64,000 bases of DNA from Lamellibrachia columna. Taxonomy: Eukaryota; Annelida; Polychaeta; Sabellida; Siboglinidae. The stretch's first letter is position 1. Each line of letters starts with the position of its first letter. Location: assembly GCA_963662155.1 (NCBI GenBank), contig OY759263.1, forward strand, positions 10,369,040 to 10,433,039, in the 5' to 3' direction. Positions 54,401 to 64,000 of the stretch are shown one piece after another. The notes beneath the pieces were generated by a model. It made no database searches. It had not been told where the DNA came from and saw nothing but the letters and a program-made list of their open reading frames with translations. The position numbers and the translations under genes are program-made.

Positions 54401-57400
54401 TATCGATTAAAATTTCTAATGTCCAGTCTTACATATCGTGTTCTATCTACTCACCAGCCACCCTATTTGCTTGTCTCCTGCATCTTTCAAATATCACCCG
54501 GAAGTACAGATCATCTATCTCACAACAACATCGTGTGACATACAAGTTTCATTATTATTACCACTACAACTCCATACAAATATTAGATGTACAAAGTATA
54601 GTGTCCTACCTGGCTGAGGAAACTCTGCTTCTGAAAACAGGAACAATGTCTGTGTCAGATATGACTGTGGGAACTATGAACAAACTATCATGTACATGAA
54701 CGTGACAAACACATTACACTATAGAAGAAACTAATCTATGAACAAACTATCATGTACATGAACGTGACAAACACATTACACTATAGAAGAAACTAATCTA
54801 TGAACAAACTATCATGTACATGAACGTGACAAACACATTATACTATAGAAGAAACTAATCTATGAACAAACTATCATGTACATGAACGTGACAAACACAT
54901 TATACTATAGAAGAAACTAATCTATGAACAAACTATCATGTACATGAACGTGACAAACACATTACACTATAGAAGAAACTAATCTATGAACAAACTATCA
55001 TGTACATGAACGTGACAAACACATTACACTATAGAAGAAACTAATCTATGAACAAACTATCATGTACATGAACGTGACAAACACATACTATAGAAGAAAC
55101 TAATCTATGTTTGTTTTGTTTGTAGCTTTGAACAGATATCAGTTTAGTTGATTCTTACCATTTACATTTTACCATGTGTGAATAAAGACCACTTTATCAT
55201 TAGTGACTTCAAAAAACACCACATGCATTAAAACTGCCTCCTTAACTCATTTAGCCCATCGAGAATCAGGTTTGTTGATGTTTAAATCTCTGTCGTGGGT
55301 GAATAGTAGTAAAAGTAGTAATATGTGAGTCAGTTCAATAAAAGTGTGTGTATATTTGTTAAAATCATTGAAAGGTTTGCTTTGATTGTTAGATCGGGTA
55401 ACTTTTCCAAAGGTGCGAATAAAATTTTGCCTGGATCTAATATAATTGTTGTCCAATGATTTCATCAAAACTGAATAAAAAATTCTACAAATGAACTAGC
55501 ACGTTGAAGTGGATATGAGGTAGGAATGATTTTTCAAGAAATTATTCTAAAACGAGACAAGTGGAAAACTGATTCGAGGAAGGAATCTTGACAAAGAAAC
55601 ATGTGGTCTCTCAACCAGCCATGTACGCACACACATATCTACAAAGAAAGCTATCAGCATATGAATACCTGAGAATCTGACAGTATTTATGGACACTTTG
55701 TACGGTTCCAGTTTGTTGTCTTCCACTCCCTGTCTGAGGAGACTTGTAAGTACTTCAGGCTGAGTCGCTGAGTCTAGACGCACGACAAACTCAACGACCA
55801 CAGAGCCTTTCCTGTTGCACAAACAACACAGGACTTCAGCAGATATAAAACATGTTTCCACTAATTGCCCCTAGTTGCATTTAAGTGCAATTAATGCTAT
55901 GTTCTGGTGTATTTTGGACAATAAAATCATCATGTCATGCATTTTCATGTTTTGTTCTTTCCTGCATACCAAACCTCATTACTACACTTCCATACAATGT
56001 TTACTGAATAAAAGTGTGTAGTTTCTCTGTGTGACTTTTGTGAACCTCATGGTCAAGCAACAGTAGCCACATCTTGAAGTGCTACTATTATTGGATCATA
56101 TCAAAACCAGTCTGCTAAAATTCCTGAAAATGTGAAAACATCCAAGTCACCCACCACACTAATCTAGCAATGGTAGATTCTTCACCATTTGTTTCATCGC
56201 TAAACATGAAGATTTTATCAATATTTGATTTTGATCAGTTAAAATAAGTCAAAAAGTAAACAAGAATCCAATTTGGCACCAAAATATAGCCTTAATTACA
56301 TGTATTAACAATAATTTACTTCCAATTTGAAGAAACATATAGGGGTAGGGAAACACACACAAGCACGCACGCACGCACGTACGCACGCACACGAGTCAGT
56401 TCACAGTTTCAATGCCCTTTTGTGCTTATGATGACATACGATAATGAATCTGGCAGATTCTTAAGGTGCTAAAAGATTAAAAATTTCACATTTTGTGTCA
56501 GTGCTGTTGAAATGCCACGTAGATAGTGTGTAGTTTACCTGAACACAATGTCTGTGATGCCAAGCAATGTGACGCCTATTGTCACGTCGCTTCTGAAGAT
56601 GGCATCGAGCTGCAAAAAATTTATTAATCTATGAGAACGGTTTCCATCATACAAGTTATTATATGATTTATGTTATGGTAAAGTTAAATGGAAAAAGTAA
56701 AAATAAATCTGTAAATAACACTTACGTCATTCACAGGTGTACCAATCCAACTGTTTACAACTGGAACTGCTTATCGATTATGAACTGCTTAACCCCTCTT
56801 GTTTTGGTGCGCTGCCGAGCTTGGGTCTCCCATGGATTTTAGAACAATAGAAGTATTTTATATATATATTATTGCTAATAGTCGCCTGTATAACATGTGG
56901 TACAATGGACTCTGCTTAACAGAATCATGGATAAAAGAATCAGCTGTTTAATTGAATCAAAATATTGGCTGGGACAGAATCATTTCTAATTCCAGTTGTT
57001 TCAAAGTGAATCTGCCTCCTTGAATCAAATTACCCAGGCCTGAAGTCAATGGTGTATCTAGGATCTCGGAGGGGGGAGGGGGGGGCAAGCCTACTCACCC
57101 ATGCTACCATGTAGTGGTGTAATGGAAAAATATGGTAAAAAAAAATTAAGCCAAAGGGGGCGTGGCCCAGTGGCCCCCTAAATATGTCACTGCCTGAAGT
57201 GATTCTATTAAGTGAGTCTTTGTCCATGTTGTATTTACAATTTGTAACACTTGTGGTAAAATGCGATATCTCCAGGTCCATTCAACCACTGTTAGTAAGG
57301 GGTTATAGTAAGGGGTTGTAGTAAGTGGTTGTAGTAAGAGGTTGTAGTAAGAGGTTGTAGTAAGGGGTTGTAGTAAGGGGTTGTCGTAAGCTTTCTCCCA

Positions 57401-60400
57401 CCTTTGACATTATTGATGTGGCTAGAGCAGTGTATCCAGGGCTGTCTTTCACCCCAAGGCTGGCAGTGAACTCTCGGTTGACAATGGTGAATGTGCCAAA
57501 ATATTTCATTATTGTCCGTTCTGGAAACACAAACACGAAATGAGGCACTCTCTTCTGGAAACACAAATGTAGAATGAGGCACTCTCTCCTGGAAACAAGT
57601 GTACCACAGCCAACACCAGCACAACAACTACAACCTTGACATTCTTCATAACTAGTTTCACTCTCTGTCATAAGCTAGACAAGGGCTAAAGTGAGCAAAG
57701 CTACTATGCAGTGTCTACATAAATGCAACCAGTGTCTATAAAAGCATAAATCTGAAAATAACCTTTTACAGAGAGAGAAAGGTAATAAATGTTGAAGCAC
57801 TAAACGAGATGACTGCCGTGGCTGAGGACAGCGGAAGGTGGCATGCAACACTTTCTGCCCTGTGAGAAGCCCTTCATGCAAGAGGAAAGAAGAAGAAGAG
57901 TGTCTATACATGCCACACAGCCATTGTGGAATACAGAACATGTACCTGTGATAGTGAGTGAATCATTGAGGATCTTGTATTGACCAAAGGTACCGTTGAC
58001 CGTAGACTGTTTCAGGACATCCTGGAGTGAATTAACATACTTGTCCTGGACGCCGAGCACATAGCTGACCCCTGAGGGTGGCCTATAAGATAAAACACTT
58101 GTTGAACAACTAATGGCTCAACTACATCAAGGAAACACTCAATTACATACAATACTTGACTACAATATTTGACCTAATAAGCATGTATGTTTAAAAAAAA
58201 AGTTGGGCCATGTAAAAATGTCAAAGAATCTGTTCTTACAAGAGTACACCAAAATGTGTTTCTCTAAACAATAAGGTAATGACTTAACACTAGTTGTGTC
58301 ATTTGGTGACTAGTGTCAACTGTTTAACACCAGATGGCAACACTAGTTGTTCCACACTGGTCAAATTATAATAATTATGGATCTTGTCGATTACAAAAGT
58401 GGGTGTATGCTAATTAGGGCATGTACGCTTAATAGGTCGAATACTATATTCTCAATTCTGAATTTGCATACTACAAACACCCTATTCTTGTGGTAACTAT
58501 GCAGGAGTTTTTTCCACGACAGATTACACATTCATTTCATGTGTGGGGTCTTACACTCCCTGGCATAGATACTCGGTAGAAGGGATCTTATACTCCCCTG
58601 GCATAGATACTTGGTAAAATGGACCAACAGCTTTTACTACCTTTTTCGAAAGTGTCACAGGACAAAGCTGCCCAATTTTCTAAATGGCAACTGGTGGACT
58701 TGACGTCTGGTCCTTTCTATTGGCAGCACAACATTCTACCCACCAATCCACCTTGTCAGTGGCACAGGCTTCTGCATTAAGTGCACGCATGTATCAGTTC
58801 AACAGAATTCTGTTTACATTAAACAGGAGGCAGAGGTTAAACCCTGCATTTCTGATATTACAATAGGACACTGACAAGAGTGAAAAACAACATCCCATCG
58901 TGACACTACCCACCTGAAAGTGACATCAACAATCTGAAAGTGATCCCTCGTGACACCTTTCTCGAGGACAGTCATCAGCTGCAACCAAACATCGTCAGTG
59001 TGCATTGGAACAGATCGTAAGACTGCTTTGTTGATATATATTTATTTCAGTTCCAAGGACCCTGTAACAGGACTGATAAAATAAACGTATATAAAAATAG
59101 CAACAAGGGTATAAGACCAGCCAAGACTACCATTTACATCATACTAGATTGAAACATGTAAAGCAGGCATGTAGCTCAAAACATGTAAAACAAGCATGAC
59201 ACATAAAATGGTTCTGAACTACAGACCTGAAGGTGCATAAATATATCACAACTATCTTAATTTCATGTTCAGTATTTTAAATTAAAATGGGCAGATTTGT
59301 AGGAAGATGACAAGTCTACCGTGGACAGTTAAAGTTATTGTTATTGGCAATAAAATACAATGCAAGGAGGGATGATGTTTGAACAAACTGAAAGGCATAT
59401 GTTTCTTACTGCATCTTAATTTATATTAATCTCCTTGAATTGCTTAGTGCATAGTACCATAACAGGTGGTGCGAAGTAAGAGTTAGAGGCAAACACACAC
59501 GGGGTAATTAATACTAATTAGAAAATTTATAAACATTACAGACTAAATCATCAGTGCATGACCACTACATATTCCTGTCAGTCTACTCAACAGTTCTACG
59601 AATTCCATTTTTTTTCTTTTAGCTACTTTATAATTATGCTGTACACACATATATTCCAAATATCATCTAATTCTCGAGTCCAACAATTGCTAATATAATA
59701 ATATGTGTAACCTACTTATATTAGATATCTGTCAATTTTATTTGTAAACATATTCACACTGGTGATATATATCAAATAGAATGATGAATAATTTACATTG
59801 AGTATATGATGACAATTTTGAAATTATAACACTAAATGTGATGCCAATGACAGAGAAAGAACAGAAAAGTAACTTACAGTATTCACAAATGTTCGCTTGT
59901 ACGATTTATAAGTTGGTGTTGTCTTGTCAACAAGATCTGAGGTAACATTTAGGTCCTCGAGCTGGATATATATGTTGAGTCTCGTCTGCGACTCCGGTGA
60001 CAGTGGAGTAGTACTGACAACAGGTGTTGTTGTTGACATTGTTGTCACTGTCACTTTAGTTGTTGTTGTTGTCACTTCAGTTGTTGTTGTGATTATCTCT
60101 AGAAACAAAATATGCACATAGCTGTAGTATGATATCAATATTTTATTAACGTTAAATTAAATGATTTAATAAGTGACATCTGAACAACACAAATTTTATG
60201 AAGGTGAAATAAGAAACACACAAGTGACATACATGACACATAGTGACACACATGACACATACATGACACACGACATATAAGTGATGCATGTGACAAAGAA
60301 GTGACACATGACATATAAGTGACACACATGACATATAAGTGACACACGACATATAAGTGACACACATGACAAGTACCAGTTTCACACAATGTGCCATTGT

Positions 60401-63400
60401 ATTCCTCGCTGCAGTTACAAGTGAAGCCATTGATGCCATCGACACACGTCCCGTTGTTCTGACACGGAGACGCCCTGCATTCGTCTACATCTGGTACAAA
60501 AACACAAGATACTAATAACCACTTTATCTTCTCGCCAAATGGCAGAACTGTGTTGGAATATCTCTGGAGAATTGCTACATGAACAGTACCCAAATTCACT
60601 GGGACTATTTTAATCACACAAGTCTCCACTTATTACACACAAATGAAAATTACGGGTATTGCAATCAGGGTTCGCACGGATCCCCGAAAACCCTTGAAAA
60701 CTCTTGAATTTAGAAATCGCATTTAAGGGTACCAAAAAACCCTTGATTATCACCCGTTTTCAGATTAAACCCTTAAAAACCCTCAAAAATGCGTATTTTT
60801 TGTTTGGAATGTGCAGCTAAGCTATTATATCTCAAACGTGTCATGATAATATAAATTATTTAATAAGTGCGAAAGTAAATGTGCCATTGAAATTGGCAAA
60901 ACTAAAGGGCGATTGACAAAACACAAGTTGGTCTTATAATTATCCACTAGATGGCGTTATACGGGTAACGTTACATACAGGTATTAAGTTGCCATTTTGG
61001 AAAGCGTTTTCCAAAATAGTCGGTCGATTGGAATTTGTGTTTAACTGTTACGATGGCTCCGGAGAAAGGAAAGTGTAAATTTAAAGATGAATGGTTGACA
61101 ATGGCGGTGTACAAAGAATGGGTATGTCGAGATCCGACGGGAAACGTTCGTTCTGCGCAAAATCCATCAACATCGGGAACGGAGGTCGATACAGCCTGGA
61201 CAGTCATGTTAAAAGTGCGACGCACAAGAACAACATGTCCGCAAAGCACAATTCGCAACTGCGCCGAATGATGGCTATGATAGTGAGCCTGACATACAGC
61301 AGTGGTATACAGTGAACTTTCTACGGCTATTGTTTCCTTTCCGGATTGATTTGTATTTCATTATTTTTCATGTATGTAATAGACAGGCAGTTACAACTTG
61401 ATCAACTTTGTCAATATTTATTTGAATGTTTGGCTCATGAACCCCCTCATTCTTTCTTGAAGCGTGTGCTTGCTTGATAAATTATCTATTGTGTTATTTC
61501 ACTTAATTGTGTAATCAATCTTTTCAATGGCTGAGTGATTACATGTAAACCCCCGGTATGGAATGATTGACTGGTTCGGTAAGGGATGGGGCTGAAAAAA
61601 TTAAATAAGTAACTGAATTATACACCAGGTCACCCTTGAAAATGGCATATTTTTGTACCCTGAAAACCCTCGAAAACCCTTTAATTTAATTGCAAGTTGT
61701 CTGTATGAACCCTGATTGCAATTTATCCAACAAATTCTGTATTATTAGGGTATAATATAAAAGCATGACCATGGATATTTTAATCAACATGTCGCGATAT
61801 GTCTGGTATGTTTCAGTAATTTAACAAAACTAATATCAACATCAGAACTTTGGACTATACATGGTTCTCATGAATCTTGTTTGTTTCCCCTCAGGGACAA
61901 CACAACCAAGGTACTGGTAGTGACTAATGACAAATGAGGAAGAAATACCTCTCTCGCAGTTCTTCCCTGTGTAGCCGGTGACACACTTGCAGGTGTAGCT
62001 GTTGATCCCATCTACACATGTAGCCCCGTGTTGACATTGCTGTGTCAGACATTCGTCAATGTCTGGAAGATAACATAACAACTCAACACACTTACATCAT
62101 TCTGCACTTGGCAGTCAACAAAGATAACACAACAACTCAACACACTTACATCATTCTGCACTTGGCAGTCAACAAAGATAACACAACAACTCAACAATCT
62201 TACATCATTCTGCACTTGGCAGTCAACAAAGATAACATAACAACTCAACACACTTACATCATTCTGCACTTGGCAGTCAACAAAGATAACACAACAACTC
62301 AACACACTTACATCATTCTGCACTTGGCAGTCAACAAATATAACACAACAACTCAACACACTTACATCATTCTGTACTTGGCAGTCAACAAAGATAACAT
62401 AACAACTCAACACACTTACATCATTCTGCACTTGGCAGTCAACAAATATAACACAACAACTCAACACACTTACATCATTCTGCACTTGGCAGTCAACAAA
62501 GATAACATAACAACTCAACACACTTACATCATTCTGCACTTGGCAGTCAACAAAGATAACACAACAACTCAACACACTTACATCATTCTGCACTTGGCAG
62601 TCAACAAATATAACACAACTCAACACACTTACATCATTCTGCACTTGGCAGTCAACAAAGATAACATAACAACTCAACACACTTACATCATTCTGCACTT
62701 GGCAGTCAACAAAGATAACACAACAACTCAACACACTTACATCATTCTGCACTTGGCAGTCAACAAAGTTAACATAACAACTCAACACACTTACATCATT
62801 CTGCACTTGGCAGTCAACAAAGATAACACAACAACTCAACACACTTACATCATTCTGCACTTGGCAGTCAACAAATATAACACAACAACTCAACACACTT
62901 ACATCATTCTGCACTTGGCAGTCAACAAAGATAACATAACAACTCAACACACTTACATCATTCTGCACTTGGCAGTCAACAAAGCACAAATGGCAAACAA
63001 CTAACTACATCCATGTGTGCGCACACGTGCACGCACATACGCACACACGCCACGAAGCACTTACTTGTCTCGCAGTGACTGCCGTTGAAGCCTGGTTTAC
63101 ATTCACATGTGTACTCATTGAGATGGTCGATACACATGCCTCGGTTCTGGCATGGAGAGCTCAGGCACTCGTCTGGATCTGTCAGGGTCAAACACAAATG
63201 CCATGGCTGTCTTAATTCATTCATTGCAGTCCTTATGCTTGGTGGTAGTAGACTTATTTCTGCCGTATCAAGAGCACACTTAACGACCCATTCAGGGGGG
63301 CCATTGGGTCACAGTCCCCCGAAACTGAGGTAATGTGGAGCGAACGAAATTGTAGTGCTGAAATCTATCTTTTGCTTAAAATTACTCATAGGTTAGGTTG

Positions 63401-63696
63401 GTATGTCTTCATTATTAATGCGTTTTGAAAAAAATTTGAGAAAATACTGTTAAAACTATTTACAGAAACAACCTTTTGTTAATTATTATATTAACTCACC
63501 AGCTCACTATTTTAGTTATATGCCTGTTGCAACAATCATAATATATGTACCTAACCGCAAACCCTGTGAATATAGAACCTACTTTTATCGCAGTTGATGC
63601 CGACGTATCCAGGCACACATTGGCAGGAGTAGTTTCCCACAAGGTTTGTGCAGTTACTTTCGTAGCGACACAGTTTGTAACTGCATTCATCAATAT
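51440..63696 (-). CDS. EGF/SEA mucin-like single-pass membrane protein (3' part of gene, 14 exons)
   Basis: Exons, in gene order: 63696-63583, 63178-63065, 62062-61949, 60490-60377 (each 114 bp, one calcium-binding EGF module, DxDEC..); 60098-59878 (Thr-rich stalk, then SEA start [12 protein letters not shown]); 58978-58914; 58082-57946; 57520-57402; 56609-56539; 55811-55669; 54630-54610; 53425-53236 (helix [20 protein letters not shown]); 52630-52537; 51574-51440. All intron phases agree and all introns are GT-AG. The second SEA module has [10 protein letters not shown], the self-cleavage motif seen in MUC1-type SEA domains; the first has [10 protein letters not shown] and should not cleave. 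The tail (about 100 aa) ends SFTDI, a class I PDZ-ligand pattern. The 5' end (signal peptide, further modules) is beyond the window. The protein probably sits at an epithelial surface; partner and function are unknown. Confidence 0.85.
51780..52060 (-). mobile_element. SINE-type repeat in an intron of the EGF/SEA gene
   Basis: On the minus strand a tRNA-like head (AAGCTCAGCAGGTAGAGTGT, then a B-box-like segment) leads into the family core GTGCCTTTCGGAAGAGACAC..CTGGTGTCTATGCCAGGGG. Confidence 0.6.
53625..54370 (-). mobile_element. CR1 3' fragment interrupted by a small non-autonomous element
   Basis: CR1 3'-end sequence at 53625-53798 resumes at about 54288. The segment between (about 53800-54285) resembles 55228-55545 (AAAACTGC-TCCT-AACT..). 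TTAA-like sites flank the insertion, but mutations blur the edges. Confidence 0.55.
54673..55108. repeat. 62-bp minisatellite (7 copies) in an intron
   Basis: The unit TATGAACAAACTATCATGTA..GAAACTAATC is nearly perfect in all copies. Confidence 0.96.
55228..55545. repeat. Second copy of the small non-autonomous element
   Basis: Similar to about 53798-54260 over most of its length; no coding capacity. Confidence 0.55.
57290..57390. repeat. 13-bp tandem repeat in an intron
   Basis: Units GTAAGGGGTTGTA and variants, about 7 copies, abut the donor side of the exon 57402-57520. Each unit contains a GTAAG-type motif on the plus strand only. Confidence 0.85.
58500..58760 (-). mobile_element. SINE-type repeat in an intron, degraded
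   Basis: Shares CTGGCATAGATACTCGGTAG..GGACCAACAGCTTTTAC and a CTTTTTCGAAAGTGTCACAG core with the copy at 51780-52060. Part of the core is duplicated (58548-58580 and 58583-58626). Confidence 0.55.
58980..59875. other. Intron of the EGF/SEA gene, nothing else recognised
   Basis: AT-rich sequence without coding signal; a weak CR1 3'-end-like stretch lies near 59720-59765. Confidence 0.5.
60220..60372. repeat. Short tandem repeats (GACACATGACATATAAGTGA-type) beside an EGF exon
   Basis: Variable 18-23-bp units directly adjoin the donor of exon 60490-60377. Confidence 0.8.
60666..61714 (+). mobile_element. hAT transposon, about 1.05 kb, defective, in an intron
   Basis: The ends CAGGGTTC and GAACCCTG are inverted and flanked by a perfect 8-bp duplication ATTGCAAT (60658-60665 and 61715-61722), as hAT elements make. 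Both subterminal regions repeat ACCCTTGAAAA/ACCCTCGAAAA motifs, likely transposase sites. Only a zinc-finger fragment remains of the transposase. Confidence 0.88.
61053..61315 (+). pseudogene. BED-type zinc-finger fragment inside the hAT element
   Basis: The first frame reads [23 protein letters not shown]. The continuation is in another frame ([20 protein letters not shown], then [13 protein letters not shown]), matching the W..W, C, H..H spacing of N-terminal fingers of hAT-related proteins. It is broken by a frameshift near 61130 and lacks the catalytic domain. Confidence 0.55.
62067..62985. repeat. 54-bp minisatellite (17 copies) in an intron
   Basis: The unit ATAACACAACAACTCAACAC.. CTTACATCATTCTGCACTTG..CAACAAAG starts 5 bp outside the EGF exon 62062-61949. 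Open frames on both strands (over 300 aa) are caused by the 54-bp period. On the gene's strand each unit contains a GATGTAAGTG donor-like sequence. Confidence 0.97.
63270..63350. mobile_element. Small SINE remnant in an intron
   Basis: Contains GAGCGAACGAAATT-like and GGCCATTGGGTCACAG segments resembling part of the 27190-27420 repeat. Confidence 0.3.
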
Positions 63697-63927
63697 CTGC
63701 CAACAACAAAACTTGATGCTCACTGATTGAGTATCAACAGCTTTGGATCGAGTCAGGCTATTGTATTTTGACAGGTCATAACTCATGGTACGATGTCTGA
63801 TTGTTTGTATTGTAAAATTATCTTATATAGTATAAACTATATCTATTCTTACATCTTCACTGACCAAATGTGTTTTCAAGTTCAGTAACTGTTATCCCGA
63901 ATTCAAACAAATGTATTTTGGGATAAG

Positions 63928-64000
63928 TTAGGCATGGTCTCCCTGGTCACCGTGGTCTCCCTGGTCTGCCAGGTCACCCTGGTCACCTGGTCTCCCTGGT
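63928..64000. repeat. GGTCTCCCTGGTCACC tandem repeat running off the window
   Basis: Irregular 9/15-bp units. The minus strand would read Gly-Asp-Gln triplets like a collagen, but a stop follows immediately and no splice site is seen, so it is listed as a repeat. Confidence 0.6.

Noticed and set aside
62042..63004. Two long open frames (over 300 aa) on opposite strands
   Set aside because: A 54-bp tandem repeat inside an intron; frames are open only because the unit is a multiple of three.
63928..64000. Collagen exon on the minus strand
   Set aside because: Gly-x-y spacing is irregular, a stop follows at once and no splice acceptor or donor is visible; more likely a short tandem repeat.

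Overview
The window is metazoan nuclear DNA, most likely from a marine invertebrate (tRNA-derived SINEs, several CR1-type LINEs, and a calcium-binding EGF/SEA membrane-protein gene with short phased exons). The species cannot be fixed from the sequence; a mollusc or another lophotrochozoan is a guess. Two very different regions are present.

Region 1 (1-17119) is a complete-looking Polinton/Maverick, an integrated virus-like DNA transposon. It is bounded by about 115-bp terminal inverted repeats (1-115 and 17006-17119) and is visibly richer in GC and CpG than the host DNA that follows. All core genes lie on the minus strand and are open: adenain-type protease, double-jelly-roll major capsid protein, small basic core protein, penton-like minor capsid protein, a 98-aa membrane protein, a chromodomain integrase, a 51-aa membrane microprotein, two conserved Polinton proteins of unknown function, the packaging ATPase, and a large protein-primed DNA polymerase B with zinc fingers and an OTU-like domain. 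Several are arranged as TATA-headed units in which the next start codon touches, overlaps or nearly touches the previous stop codon. The right third (11.6-17.1 kb) is an accessory region. It holds iterated palindromes, an RPA70-like zinc-ribbon/OB-fold protein gene, a gene with short phase-0 introns immediately downstream of it, and a divergent spliced gene on the plus strand whose splice-donor segment is present three times.

Region 2 (17120-64000) is AT-rich host DNA dominated by repeats: CR1-type LINE copies (23.7-26.8, 30.8-33.4, 41.5-42.8 and 44.5-48.1 kb, the last split by a TTAA-flanked DNA transposon), decayed RTE-like, other LINE and Ty3/gypsy pieces, several SINE copies, an unclassified 1-2 kb repeat family in three copies, a tandem array with Helitron-like 3' ends, a large foldback, and many micro- and minisatellites.

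From 63696 down to 51440, minus strand, runs the 3' part of one host gene. Fourteen exons whose phases all agree encode four calcium-binding EGF modules, a Thr-rich stalk, two SEA modules (one with the GSVVV self-cleavage motif), a transmembrane helix and a cytoplasmic tail ending in a PDZ-ligand-like sequence. Its introns carry SINE and CR1 pieces, minisatellites and a 1-kb hAT element with an 8-bp target duplication.
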